Source: SG-bin7 sp964498095 (GTDB lineage Bacteria; Bdellovibrionota; Bdellovibrionia; Bdellovibrionales; SG-bin7). From it: a DNA stretch of 64,000 nt. The notes under the pieces were generated by a model. That model had not been told where the DNA came from. It ran no database searches and worked only from the letters and a program-made list of their open reading frames with translations. The stretch spans positions 71,909 through 135,908 of the forward strand of contig CAZCFY010000012.1 of NCBI GenBank assembly GCA_964498095.1, read 5' to 3'. Both the position numbers and the translations under genes were made by a program. Below are positions 16,989-26,013 of the stretch, piece by piece. Every line of letters starts with the position of its first letter. Position 1 is the first letter of the stretch.

Positions 16989-18404
16989 TTAGAGATCGAA
17001 GTACAAGTAGAACTCGTAGGGAACCGGACGCATTTGCATCGGTTGGATTTCGTGTTTCACTTTGTACTCGGTCCAAGTTTCGATAAGGTCTCTTGAGAAG
17101 ACATCGCCTTTTAACAAGAACTCATGATCTTTGTTCAGACAGTCAATCGCTTCTGGTAATGAGCCTGGAGCTGACGGAACATTTTTGAGTTCCTCAGGAG
17201 AAAGACCGTAAATGTCTTTTTCTAACGGCGCTCCCGGATCGATCTTATTTAGAATACCATCAATGCCGGCCATCAAGATCGCGGCACAGCTTAAATAGAT
17301 GTTAGCGCTTGGATCTGGCGTGCGGTACTCAATACGTTTGGCTTTCGGGCTTGAGCCTGAGTTGGGAATACGAATCGCAGCCGAACGGTTTTTATAACTG
17401 TAAGCTAAATTTACCGGTGCCTCATAACCCGGGACAAGACGCTTATATGAGTTTGTCGTGGGGTTCGTGAACGCGCACATTGCCGGCGCATGTTTTAAAA
17501 TTCCGCCGATAAAATAAAGTGCTTGTTGCGATAGTCCCGCATATTTATCGCCCGCAAAAAGATTTTTTCCGTCTTTCCAAATCGAAGCATGGGTGTGCAT
17601 GCCAGAGCCGTTATCGCCGTAAATAGGTTTGGGCATAAACGTTGCGGTTTTACCATGACGGCGCGAAACGTTTTTAACGATATATTTAAACCACATCATC
17701 TTATCGCAAATCTCAAGAATGCTATCAAAGCGTAAATTGATTTCGCCTTGGCCCGCCGAGGCCACTTCGTGATGTTGACGTTCAACGGGGATTCCCGCTT
17801 TTTCCATCTCTAAACAAATTTCCGTGCGGATATCATGAAGTGTATCGTGCGGAAGGGCCGGGAAGTATCCTTCTTTATGACGAGGTTTATAACCTAAGTT
17901 TTTTCCACCTTCGTCACGGCCGGTGTTCCAAGTCGCTTCATCCGAATCGACTTTATAGAAGCCACCGTAATTTGTTTGTTCGTAACGGACATCATCAAAA
18001 ATAAAGAATTCCGCTTCGGGCCCCATATAGACAGTGTCACCTAAGCCGGTTGATTTTAAATACGCAATGGCTTTTCTAACAATCTGACGGGGGTCGCGAT
18101 CATAAGGAACTAAAGTATCCGGCAAATGAATGTTACAAGTTAAAGAAAGTGTCGGTACTTCCATGAACGGATCCATTTTAGCCGTGGCGGGATCGGGAAT
18201 CACGATCATGTCGGATTCATGAATGCTGCGCCATCCACGGATAGAACTGCCGTCAAAGCCGAGACCTTCTTCGAAAACGTCAGGAGTTAACTGACTAATG
18301 GGAATCGTGAAGTGTTGCCACGTACCCGGTAAATCACAAAACTTAAGGTCAACCATTTTGGCCCCTTGTGATTTTGCGAGCTCTAATGCGCTTTGTGCAT
18401 TCAT
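16989..18404 (-). CDS. glnA: glutamine synthetase type I
   Basis: 471 residues, the usual GSI length, making glutamine from glutamate, ammonia and ATP as a cytoplasmic dodecamer. Seen: the N-terminal FCDLPGTWQHFT and GFDGSSIRGW blocks, the metal-binding MYMGPEAEFFIFD-type segment, the ATP-binding KPIYGDNGSGMHTH block, and the adenylylation loop with Tyr399 in DIYGLSPEE (E. coli Tyr397). That Tyr and the presence of glnE in the window imply control by adenylylation. AGGAG lies 10 bases before the ATG. It is the second gene of a glnB-glnA operon. Confidence 0.97.
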   Translation of the reverse strand: MNAQSALELAKSQGAKMVDLKFCDLPGTWQHFTIPISQLTPDVFEEGLGFDGSSIRGWRSIHESDMIVIPDPATAKMDPFMEVPTLSLTCNIHLPDTLVPYDRDPRQIVRKAIAYLKSTGLGDTVYMGPEAEFFIFDDVRYEQTNYGGFYKVDSDEATWNTGRDEGGKNLGYKPRHKEGYFPALPHDTLHDIRTEICLEMEKAGIPVERQHHEVASAGQGEINLRFDSILEICDKMMWFKYIVKNVSRRHGKTATFMPKPIYGDNGSGMHTHASIWKDGKNLFAGDKYAGLSQQALYFIGGILKHAPAMCAFTNPTTNSYKRLVPGYEAPVNLAYSYKNRSAAIRIPNSGSSPKAKRIEYRTPDPSANIYLSCAAILMAGIDGILNKIDPGAPLEKDIYGLSPEELKNVPSAPGSLPEAIDCLNKDHEFLLKGDVFSRDLIETWTEYKVKHEIQPMQMRPVPYEFYLYFDL

Positions 18405-18465
18405 GCTTTTTTTCTCCTTTAAATTTGTTAAGCGTTAAAAAGTTATTTTTTTAAAATTGTCATTA

Positions 18466-18804
18466 TTACAAAGCTTCTTCGTTGCGTTCGTTGGTCCTAA
18501 CTCTGACTGCATTTTCCACTGGAATCACGAAAATTTTTCCATCGCCAATCTTACCCGTGTGGGCCGCCTTACGAATGGCTTCGACACAGGTTTCGGCGAG
18601 AGAATCAATGACGACCGCTTCAACTTTTATTTTTGGAAGAAAATCAACGACGTATTCAGCGCCTTTATAAATTTCCGTTCGGCCTTTTTGACGGCCAAAC
18701 CCGCGAATTTCTGTGATAGAGACACCTTCAATGCCAACTTCGGTTAACGCCTCAATGACATCGTCGAGTTTAAATGGCTTAATGATGGCTTCGATTTTTT
18801 TCAT
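18466..18804 (-). CDS. glnB: nitrogen regulatory protein PII
   Basis: 112 residues, trimeric signal protein that reads 2-oxoglutarate, ATP/ADP and glutamine status. Seen: MKKIEAIIKPFKLDDVIEAL start, T-loop with Tyr51 in YKGAEYVVDF (the uridylylation site in enterics), the B-loop TGKIGDGKIFV, and the C-terminal VRTNERNEEAL. Linked 61 bases upstream of glnA, which favours GlnB over GlnK (no amtB is adjacent). It should govern GlnE and so glutamine synthetase activity. A weak promoter-like pair (TTGAAC, 17, TAGAAC) lies at 18823-18851 on its strand. Confidence 0.95.
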   Translation of the reverse strand: MKKIEAIIKPFKLDDVIEALTEVGIEGVSITEIRGFGRQKGRTEIYKGAEYVVDFLPKIKVEAVVIDSLAETCVEAIRKAAHTGKIGDGKIFVIPVENAVRVRTNERNEEAL

Positions 18805-18984
18805 GCCGTAAAAGTTGGTACAGTTCTAGCAACTAATTCTAAGTTGTTCAATAGAGGTCGAAGTGATTACTTCTCGCAAAATGAAAATATTTTTTTTAAA
18901 ATTTCTGGCGCCATTACCATTGCTCTTTTTTTAGATATTTGCTATACCGGACAGACTTTCCGCAAAAAATCATGGGGTAATTGA

Positions 18985-19584
18985 ATGACGAATGACTTGC
19001 TTTTTGTTTACGGATCGTTTTCAGAAGGTATGGTCCACTTCAATAAGATTTCAAATTACATTACAGAAACATTCCCCGCCCAAGTTCGGGGCAGTATTTA
19101 TCATCTAGAAGTGGGCTACCCAGTATTAGTAAATAACGGATCTGATGCGGTGTTTGGATCTGTGGTTCGCTTAAAAGACGCGGACATGCTCTTTAAGATT
19201 CTTGATGAATTCCATGGTTATAGCATCGTTGAACCGAATAAGAGTTTATACATTCGTCATGAGTTAGTGGCAGCTAAAGTTCCAACACTAGAAGAGACAG
19301 TGGTATGTGCCTATACTCTAAATCCCGCAAAGCTGCCGCGTGGAGCCACGAAGATACAAGACGGGAATTGGTTGCGTGCCATGAGTGAACAACCCTCAAT
19401 CCTGCAAAGTCTGACTGAACGCCACAAGGGCTATATTAAGAAATTGGCAGAATCGAATCGCCGCGAAACCATAGTATATCCCTTAGACGTGTGTCGTGAC
19501 TTAGAGCGTATGCAGATAATCGTAGATAAAGGCCGCCGCTTTGCTTTGACCAATCTGGGAAAAGAAGTTAGCCGATTTATTTAA
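18985..19584 (+). CDS. gamma-glutamylcyclotransferase-like (AIG2-fold) protein, likely without the catalytic Glu
   Basis: 199 residues. Residues 1-125 follow the GGCT/AIG2 pattern: FVYGSFSEGM, a PAQVRGSIYHLEVGYPVLV block and VFGSVVRLKDADMLFKILDEFHGY. In active GGCT enzymes the last block reads LDxxEG with a catalytic Glu; here it is LDEFHG, so the acid is His. The protein may bind rather than cyclise a gamma-glutamyl group. Residues 130-199 form an extra helical, basic extension of unknown role. GGGG lies before the ATG. The trmL start follows its stop with no gap. Confidence 0.65.
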   Translation: MTNDLLFVYGSFSEGMVHFNKISNYITETFPAQVRGSIYHLEVGYPVLVNNGSDAVFGSVVRLKDADMLFKILDEFHGYSIVEPNKSLYIRHELVAAKVPTLEETVVCAYTLNPAKLPRGATKIQDGNWLRAMSEQPSILQSLTERHKGYIKKLAESNRRETIVYPLDVCRDLERMQIIVDKGRRFALTNLGKEVSRFI

Positions 19585-20067
19585 ATGTTTAACATCGTAC
19601 TTGTCGAACCCGAGATCCCAAACAATACCGGTAATATCGGTAGAACTTGTTTGGGAACGGGTTGTAAGCTCCATCTTATAGATCCACTCGGTTTTGAAAT
19701 TTCCGATAGCAAACTTAAGCGGGCGGGACTGGATTATTGGGAAAAGCTAAATTGGAGCCGTCATACGAGCTTTAAAGATTGGCAAAAAATTGTTCCCGAC
19801 TTTAACCGAGCCTTCTTTTTCTCGAAAAAAGCGACGCGTCCCTACTATAACGTGGATTACCGACCCGGCGATTGGCTGGTTTTTGGTAAGGAAACAAAGG
19901 GCCTGAGTGACGAGATTCTAAGCCAACACGGCGCGCAAGCTGTACAGATACCGATGTATGGACCTATTCGCAGTCTAAATTTGTCTAATGCCGTAGCAGT
20001 CGCGGTCTACGAAGCTCTTCGCCAGCACGATACTGGCGCTGGTAGAGAGAATTCTTTGCACGTATAG
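19585..20067 (+). CDS. trmL: tRNA (cytidine/uridine-34 2'-O)-methyltransferase
   Basis: 160 residues, the typical length of TrmL, a SpoU-class trefoil-knot methyltransferase that methylates the ribose at the wobble position of tRNA-Leu isoacceptors using SAM. Seen: VEPEIPNNTGNIGRTC at the start, LVFGKETKGLSDEIL, IPMYGPIRSLNLSNAVAVAVYEALR at the end (knot). It starts directly after the upstream stop and is followed by a small hairpin and secA. Confident at family level. Confidence 0.93.
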   Translation: MFNIVLVEPEIPNNTGNIGRTCLGTGCKLHLIDPLGFEISDSKLKRAGLDYWEKLNWSRHTSFKDWQKIVPDFNRAFFFSKKATRPYYNVDYRPGDWLVFGKETKGLSDEILSQHGAQAVQIPMYGPIRSLNLSNAVAVAVYEALRQHDTGAGRENSLHV

Positions 20068-20069
20068 AC

Positions 20070-20087
20070 ACCTGAAACTATTCAGGT
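20070..20087 (+). promoter_or_regulatory. hairpin between trmL and secA
   Basis: ACCTGAA (20070-20076), ACTA loop, TTCAGGT (20081-20087): a perfect 7-bp stem starting three bases after the trmL stop. It lies 14 bases before the secA ATG, which has no clear Shine-Dalgarno in the usual window. No T run follows, so it is not an ordinary terminator. Confidence 0.5.
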
Positions 20088-20101
20088 TACTCTATTTCCT
20101 T

Positions 20102-22825
20102 ATGCTAAAAAAATTCGTCGCAAAAGTAATTGGAACAAAGCACGACCGGGATATGAAAAAGGTGCGGCCCATAGTTGAGGCGGTCAACTCCTTTGAGCCG
20201 GCGATTAAAAAACTTTCTGACGAAGAATTAAAAAATAAAACCGCAGAATTTAAACAGCGTTTAGCTAACGGCCAAACTTTAGATGACATTTTACCCGAAG
20301 CTTTTGCGGTTTGCCGCGAAGCCAGTTCACGTGTACTGCGCATGCGTCACTACGACGTGCAGCTTATCGGTGGGATTATTTTACATAAAGGTAATATTGC
20401 GGAAATGAAAACGGGAGAAGGTAAAACTCTCGTGGCGACTCTCCCGGTTTATTTAAACGCGCTATCTGGCAAAGGTGTGCACGTCGTTACAGTCAATGAT
20501 TACCTTGCTAAACGTGACTCGGAGTGGATGGGAAGACTTTATAAGTTCTTAGGTCTTTCCGTCGGCATTATCGTACATGAATTAAATGATCAACAGCGCC
20601 AAACCTCCTACAATAGTGATATCACCTACGGCACGAATAATGAATTTGGCTTTGATTATCTGCGCGACAACATGAAATTTGATATCAACGATTACGTGCA
20701 GAGGCCGCTTAACTTCGCCATCGTGGACGAGTGCGACTCCATTCTTATTGATGAAGCGCGAACTCCACTTATTATCTCGGGGCCGGCCGAAGGTTCCACC
20801 GAGAAATACCTAACGGTAAACAAAATTATTCCGCACTTAAAAAAAGAAACCCATTTCGTGATGGAAGAAAAGTCAAAAACGGCTTCGCTGACGGAAGAGG
20901 GTAATCACAAAGTTGAAGAACTTTTAGGAATTGAAAATCTTTTTGATCCGCGTAACATCGACCTGCTTCACCATGTTTACCAGGGTTTAAAGGCGTATCA
21001 CCTTTACCGCCGCGACGTGGAATATATGGTGCGCGATAATGAAGTCATCATCGTTGACGAATTTACCGGCCGTTTAATGCCCGGCCGCCGTTGGAGCGAT
21101 GGACTTCACCAAGCCATTGAGGCCAAAGAAGGTGTTACGGTTAAAAACGAAAACCAAACACTGGCCACCATTACTTTCCAAAATTATTTCCGTATGTATA
21201 AAAAACTTGCGGGGATGACGGGGACTGCCGACACCGAGGCCGTGGAATTCAAGAAAATCTATAATCTGGATGTGGTGGTTATTCCCACCAATAAACCCGT
21301 TAACCGTACCGATAACGAAGACGTCGTTTACAAAACCGAAAAGGCAAAATTTAAAGCTATTATCGATGACGTCCGGCAACGCACCGAAAAAGGTCAGCCT
21401 TGTCTAGTGGGAACTGCCAGTATTGAAAAATCTGAAGTCCTTAGTCAGTTTTTAAAAAATGCCGGTGTTAGACATAATGTTTTAAATGCCAAACATCACG
21501 AGCGCGAAGCCGACATCATCGCGCAGGCGGGACGAAAAGCGGCTGTAACTATCGCCACCAACATGGCCGGCCGCGGAACCGATATTTTGCTCGGTGGTAA
21601 TCCCGAAGTTTTAGCCAAACACGAGTGGAAGGGTGATAACCAAAGTGAATTTGAAGCGCTCGTGCAAAAATACCGCGGAACAACCGAAAAAGAGAAACAA
21701 GAAGTTATTTCTGCCGGCGGACTTTATATAGTCGGTACTGAACGTCACGAATCACGCCGCATTGATAATCAGTTGCGCGGCCGTGCCGGCCGTCAGGGCG
21801 ATCCGGGAGCCTCGCGTTTTTATCTGTCACTGGATGACAGTCTGATGCGGATTTTTAATGGGGAACGCTTACAAAAAATCATGAACACGTTAAAAGTTCC
21901 TGATGATGAACCCATTACCGCGCGTATGGTAACGGGATCAATCGAAGGCGCCCAAAGAAAAGTAGAAGCGCATAACTTTGATATCCGTAAACACTTACTA
22001 GAATACGATGACGTCATGAACCAGCAGCGCACGCTCATATATGGTCTGCGCCGCCGCATTTTAGAAAATCAAAATGTTGGTGAAGTTATTTTGGAGATGT
22101 TATCGGATGTAACCTCAGTTTTACTTGATACATTCGTGCCGGCGGATGCCAAATCAAAAAATTGGGATCTCAAAGGTCTGACAGTCGGAATACAGCAGCA
22201 GTTTGGCGTTAACATCGAGTTCTCGCAGAAGGCATCGCTTTCGGCCAACGACATTGTGGAAACGATGAAAACTCAGGTGAAGAGCACGTTCGACGAACAA
22301 AAGTCTCGCCTGGGTCCCTATTACGATCATTTACAAAAAATGATTCTCCTGCAAACCATAGATATGCGTTGGAAGGAACATCTCGCGCGCATTGATAAAT
22401 TAAAAGAAGGCATTAATCTCCGCGCTTACGCGCAAAAAGATCCTTTGATTGAATATAAAAAAGAAGCTTACCGCGCTTTTGAAGAAATGAATCAACTGAT
22501 ACGCGCGGAAACCATTGAAAAATTATTTAAAGTACAAATTATGTCGCCCGAGCAGGCGCAAGAAATTGAGCTGGATTCGGGTGTTGATGAAAGCCGCTTA
22601 AACTATAACAATCCTGCCGAAGTGATCGAACAGCCTACACTCAATGGTGGAGCGCCGGCACGGTCAGTGGCGCCCGCGCGTGACATGTCTTTTGGTCCAA
22701 CGGCAGCGCCGCCGCGCCGTGAGGCTGTAACAGCCCGTCGTGATGAGCCCAAAGTAGGCCGTAACGATCCTTGTCCATGTGGCAGTGGCAAAAAATATAA
22801 AAAGTGCCATGGCGCTATGTCCTAA
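20102..22825 (+). CDS. secA: preprotein translocase ATPase SecA
   Basis: 907 residues, full length. The motor drives unfolded preproteins through SecYEG. Seen: Walker A in MKTGEGKTLVATLP, DEAD-like VDECDSILIDEARTPLI, the GMTGTADTEA preprotein-binding region, the second nucleotide domain with TNMAGRGTDILLGG and QLRGRAGRQGDPG, the scaffold and helical wing, and the zinc-binding tail CPCGSGKKYKKCHG. A Pro/Ala-rich linker precedes the tail. The following gene starts inside its last codons. The start lacks an obvious Shine-Dalgarno, and a hairpin sits upstream. Confidence 0.97.
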   Translation: MLKKFVAKVIGTKHDRDMKKVRPIVEAVNSFEPAIKKLSDEELKNKTAEFKQRLANGQTLDDILPEAFAVCREASSRVLRMRHYDVQLIGGIILHKGNIAEMKTGEGKTLVATLPVYLNALSGKGVHVVTVNDYLAKRDSEWMGRLYKFLGLSVGIIVHELNDQQRQTSYNSDITYGTNNEFGFDYLRDNMKFDINDYVQRPLNFAIVDECDSILIDEARTPLIISGPAEGSTEKYLTVNKIIPHLKKETHFVMEEKSKTASLTEEGNHKVEELLGIENLFDPRNIDLLHHVYQGLKAYHLYRRDVEYMVRDNEVIIVDEFTGRLMPGRRWSDGLHQAIEAKEGVTVKNENQTLATITFQNYFRMYKKLAGMTGTADTEAVEFKKIYNLDVVVIPTNKPVNRTDNEDVVYKTEKAKFKAIIDDVRQRTEKGQPCLVGTASIEKSEVLSQFLKNAGVRHNVLNAKHHEREADIIAQAGRKAAVTIATNMAGRGTDILLGGNPEVLAKHEWKGDNQSEFEALVQKYRGTTEKEKQEVISAGGLYIVGTERHESRRIDNQLRGRAGRQGDPGASRFYLSLDDSLMRIFNGERLQKIMNTLKVPDDEPITARMVTGSIEGAQRKVEAHNFDIRKHLLEYDDVMNQQRTLIYGLRRRILENQNVGEVILEMLSDVTSVLLDTFVPADAKSKNWDLKGLTVGIQQQFGVNIEFSQKASLSANDIVETMKTQVKSTFDEQKSRLGPYYDHLQKMILLQTIDMRWKEHLARIDKLKEGINLRAYAQKDPLIEYKKEAYRAFEEMNQLIRAETIEKLFKVQIMSPEQAQEIELDSGVDESRLNYNNPAEVIEQPTLNGGAPARSVAPARDMSFGPTAAPPRREAVTARRDEPKVGRNDPCPCGSGKKYKKCHGAMS

Positions 22826-23471
22826 GTGCAGCACGCCAGTAACGGTCGATTTTGGAATACATACTTGTAGCGTTTGTGAGTCTGTTCTCTTTATAGATTT
22901 TAATGGAAATGTGCAGCTGGATTCGGGTCAAAATGCGGACCCCATGCCAGCGCCGAATTTTAATATTCCACCCGCCAATATTTCTTCACCGACGGAAGGC
23001 TTCCTGCCGCCGGCTTTTGAAACCACCATGCCAGCCGCCGATCCTCTTGTTCCCTTGCCGCCGCCGGTGTTCCCACAAGGTAATAACGAAATTCCTGATA
23101 TGCCCGCGCCATTGCCGGAGGCGCCTCAGCAATTATCCAAAGCGCCAACGATTGGGGGTGCCAGCAGTGACCTTTCTGACGTTGCGGCGTTTGGTAATTC
23201 GGAAGCCTCGCTTGGCAAGGACGGGGCCTATATATACGACGTGTTGATTTGGAATATTGATTCTAAAGAAATTCGCGAAGCTTTGAGAGAGGCGTTAAAA
23301 GATAAGAGATTTGCCTGGGACGCCGAACGCATAATGAGCTCGATCAATCAGGGCGCCGTAAGAATTGCGCAAGTCAACGCAGTCAAAGCGGCCGTGCTAA
23401 TAAACAGAATTAAAAATTTACCGTTAGGAATTTCATGGGAACAAAGCTTACATACCGAATCGGTACGCTAA
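22809..23471 (+). CDS. zinc-ribbon protein with Pro-rich linker, function unknown
   Basis: 220 residues from the ATG at 22809 (17-base overlap with secA); a GTG at 22779 would add ten residues. N-terminus: a zinc ribbon with CPKC (residues 4-7) and CSVC (21-24). Residues about 45-120 are Pro/Ala-rich with PPP and PLP runs, probably disordered. The C-terminal 75 residues form a compact domain (DVLIWNIDSKEIREAL ... KDKRFAWDAERI ... NAVKAAVLINRIKNLPLGI) with an apparent beta-alpha-beta-alpha-beta order. I do not recognise it. It has no signal peptide. Its end overlaps the next gene by 37 bases. Confidence 0.7.
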   Translation: MALCPKCSTPVTVDFGIHTCSVCESVLFIDFNGNVQLDSGQNADPMPAPNFNIPPANISSPTEGFLPPAFETTMPAADPLVPLPPPVFPQGNNEIPDMPAPLPEAPQQLSKAPTIGGASSDLSDVAAFGNSEASLGKDGAYIYDVLIWNIDSKEIREALREALKDKRFAWDAERIMSSINQGAVRIAQVNAVKAAVLINRIKNLPLGISWEQSLHTESVR

Positions 23472-23941
23472 TTCTCTTAAGCCAATTTGCTCTGGCGGGG
23501 AATTTTGATACCCATACGCAGAACCTGCAAAACATGGTGGGCGCCATTTCAGATATCGAAGCCGAAATAAAGAATTTAATTCATCATAAGAGGGCTGAGC
23601 ATGATCGCGAGGCTCAGCAAAAAACGATGAAAGAAATCCAACAAAGCCACAAAAAGCTCGAAGAGGCCTATAAGAATTATAACGAAGAAGTGAACCACGT
23701 AAAATACCGTCACCCTGAACAGGGCGACCAGGGCGAGCGGACTTATACCGTATTAAAGCCGCGCACTTTGGAACAAATTGAAAACGATATTGGCTTAGAG
23801 GGAAAGCTCGACCGTATTAAGCGTAAATTAGAGCGGCAATATAACCAGCCCCCGCCGCCGCCAAAAACGCAAAAAGAAGAGCTTGAAGAAAAGAAAAAAG
23901 CAGAAGATAAGTCTCCAGAAAGAATTATTTTACGCAAATAA
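23435..23941 (+). CDS. exported coiled-coil protein, function unknown
   Basis: 168 residues. Signal peptide to about residue 22 (LILLSQFALA). The mature chain is nearly all helical and charged, with heptad-like spacing around residues 30-85, then a linker with PPPPP near 143 and a Lys/Glu-rich tail. AGGA sits five bases before the ATG inside the end of the previous gene. Overlap by 37 bases suggests both are made together, although one lacks and one has an export signal. No family recognised. Confidence 0.65.
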   Translation: MGTKLTYRIGTLILLSQFALAGNFDTHTQNLQNMVGAISDIEAEIKNLIHHKRAEHDREAQQKTMKEIQQSHKKLEEAYKNYNEEVNHVKYRHPEQGDQGERTYTVLKPRTLEQIENDIGLEGKLDRIKRKLERQYNQPPPPPKTQKEELEEKKKAEDKSPERIILRK

Positions 23942-23950
23942 GGACTCAAA

Positions 23951-24787
23951 ATGGAGACCAACCAAATAAAAGGTAATATCGAAGAAACCGAATATACCCT
24001 GCACCGTCGTTTTGACCGCATGGGGCGCTTAGTCGGCGACACGGCGATGAAGAAACTTTTTAATACGCATGTCACCGTCATTGGGTTGGGCGGTGTTGGT
24101 TCGTGGGCGGCAGAAAGTTTGGCGCGCTCTGGGATAGGCAAACTAACGGTTATAGATTTTGATTTAATATGTATTACAAACTCAAACCGCCAGCTGCATG
24201 CTCTCCAAGGCCTTGTTGGAAAAAGAAAAGCCGAGGTTATGGCCGAGCGTTTGCGCCGGATAAATCCGCAAATGCAGGTTTTTGAACGCGTGGAATTTTA
24301 TAACGAAGAAAGTTCTGAATCGATATTGAGCGAAAAACCCCAATATATAATAGACGCTATCGACAATCTTACGGCCAAGGCCCACCTACTGGCGTCCTGC
24401 CGAGAGCGTAACCTTAAAGTAATTTCCAGTATGGGCGCCTCCGCCAGGCTTGACCCAACAATGGTTAAAGTCGCTGATATGGCGGAGTCACATTCTGATC
24501 CTTTGGCGCATCAGTTACGAAAAATCTTAAGGTCTAAATATAATTTTCCGGCGGAGGGTGTTTTCGGCATACCTTGTGTTTTTTCGGATGAGCCAGTCAT
24601 CATGCCCAAGGACTTAACCTACGATAAAGGTGAGGGCTTCAAATGCGTTTGTCCGCAGGGCCAAAACAATTTGCACTCGTGTGAAAAGCGTAATGTAATT
24701 TACGGCAATGCGAGCTTTGTGACGGGAGCTTTTGGCTTAGCAACGGCATCTTGGATTGTGAAAGATGTAATACGCCAGCCCTCCTAA
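23951..24787 (+). CDS. tcdA: tRNA threonylcarbamoyladenosine dehydratase
   Basis: 278 residues of the ThiF/MoeB/E1-like fold. TcdA uses ATP to cyclise t6A37 of tRNA to ct6A. Seen: an N-terminal FDRMGRLVGDTAMKKL block typical of the TcdA/CsdL group, the nucleotide site VTVIGLGGVGSWAAE, the Arg finger region NSNRQLHAL, DAIDNLTAKAHL, and SSMGASARLDPT. The C-terminal part carries three Cys (CVCPQGQNNLHSC) instead of a membrane helix. Nine bases after the coiled-coil gene; probably the end of the secA-led run. Confidence 0.92.
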   Translation: METNQIKGNIEETEYTLHRRFDRMGRLVGDTAMKKLFNTHVTVIGLGGVGSWAAESLARSGIGKLTVIDFDLICITNSNRQLHALQGLVGKRKAEVMAERLRRINPQMQVFERVEFYNEESSESILSEKPQYIIDAIDNLTAKAHLLASCRERNLKVISSMGASARLDPTMVKVADMAESHSDPLAHQLRKILRSKYNFPAEGVFGIPCVFSDEPVIMPKDLTYDKGEGFKCVCPQGQNNLHSCEKRNVIYGNASFVTGAFGLATASWIVKDVIRQPS

Positions 24788-24816
24788 AAAAGGCCGGCGT
24801 AATAGGACGCGATTAT

Positions 24817-25275
24817 TTACTTGTCTAAGCTATAAAGTGCGCGCGAAAAGTTGCGGACAATTTCGCTAACTTCATTTGCTGCCGCATCGGTGGCATTTGA
24901 ATCACGGCAGTTTATGCGTCGCCAAACAACGATAATTTTGCCGTTCGTTTGCTGAACGACGGTTCGTAGCGAGGGAGCATCCGTACATGCCGGGCTTGTG
25001 GGTTGCGTAAGTTCGTCACTCTTGATTTGATCGTTTAAAGCAATCAAGTTCTTAATTAACTTTGGCGAAAGTTTTGCCATCAAAGTTACTTTATTTTTAT
25101 TATCTACCTTTTGCACATCACCCGACGACAGGAAAAGCATCTTGTGTTCGCCTCTTCGCTCCGGCGGAGCAAATTGCACGTTGGCGATATAGGCAGCTAC
25201 CACGTCGCGCGGTAGGCTTTCCGCACTCGCCGCAAAACTCATTCCTAATAACATTAACGCTACAAATTCTTTCAT
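24817..25275 (-). CDS. small secreted protein, function unknown
   Basis: 152 residues. GGGGG lies six bases before the ATG. Signal peptide ends at residue 18 (SFAASA). The mature domain has mixed strands and helices and two Cys (SPACTDAP and RRINCRDS) that could form one disulfide across the molecule. No motif is recognised. Convergent with tcdA; 109 bases separate it from the next minus-strand gene downstream of its start. Confidence 0.65.
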   Translation of the reverse strand: MKEFVALMLLGMSFAASAESLPRDVVAAYIANVQFAPPERRGEHKMLFLSSGDVQKVDNKNKVTLMAKLSPKLIKNLIALNDQIKSDELTQPTSPACTDAPSLRTVVQQTNGKIIVVWRRINCRDSNATDAAANEVSEIVRNFSRALYSLDK

Positions 25276-25384
25276 ATAAATCCCCCTTGATGGGTCGGCT
25301 TTATATGCTGAAGGTATGAATGTCTATTTTTAAAGTCTTGATAAGGTGGCTCGATTACTCATATCGCGTATACTTACGCGTACC

Positions 25385-25822
25385 TTAGAGCTCTTTGAAA
25401 TTGGGCTTTTGGGCTTGGGCCTCTTCGTCATCTTTTATATATTTTTCCAAATTTTCTTGTTTCTGTTTGGGTGTGAGATTTTCCATTTCAGAAGCCGTGG
25501 CACCAAAGGACGGAAGTAAACGCGAGTTTCTTGTATCAACGGCTTTAGCCGATTCTCCCGGCCGCGGCGTAACTGGCTCGCCTTTGTAGATAACTTTATT
25601 ATTTTTAAAGTGGAGCTCTTTGGTGGTCTTTTGTTCGCCGTTATAAAAAACATACTGCCAAACATCTTCGCTATTTCGGCGTTTGGTGAGTTGTGGACCA
25701 CCCACAAGTTCTAAAACTTCGGCCTTATCCATTCCCACTTTCAAGTCAGATTCAAAAGAATGCTGAGGCGTTGAGCAAGCGGCTGATAGTAACGTAATGG
25801 CCAAAAGTTTTACTGTTTTCAT
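25385..25822 (-). CDS. BamE/SmpA-like lipoprotein
   Basis: 145 residues. Lipobox LLSAAC with Cys16. Residues 26-75 fit the SmpA/OmlA (BamE) pattern: DLKVGMDKAEVLELVGGPQ, then WQYVFYNGE and LHFKNNKV. In BamE this beta-alpha fold binds the BAM complex at the outer membrane; many proteins of this fold have other roles. A 70-residue extension, charged and probably disordered, follows and is not found in BamE. Which partner it binds is unknown. Confidence 0.75.
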   Translation of the reverse strand: MKTVKLLAITLLSAACSTPQHSFESDLKVGMDKAEVLELVGGPQLTKRRNSEDVWQYVFYNGEQKTTKELHFKNNKVIYKGEPVTPRPGESAKAVDTRNSRLLPSFGATASEMENLTPKQKQENLEKYIKDDEEAQAQKPNFKEL

Positions 25823-26013
25823 ATTATTAAATTATAACTGATCAGCAATCTCACGGCTAAACATTTCAGAAATCTGTTTCATTATGAGACAAAAATCGCG
25901 AACCCATTTTGCGCCTATTTTGAGCATACGATTTTCGTGACAGAGGGGGGTCCTAATGCTACGTAGAATACTTAATTTACAAAAAATTTTGGTAACTTAC
26001 AGGAGTATGTCAA

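Noticed and set aside
18805..18984. Sigma-54 promoter before glnB
   Set aside because: TGGCGC at minus strand has no TTGC at the required distance; only a weak sigma-70-like pair is present.
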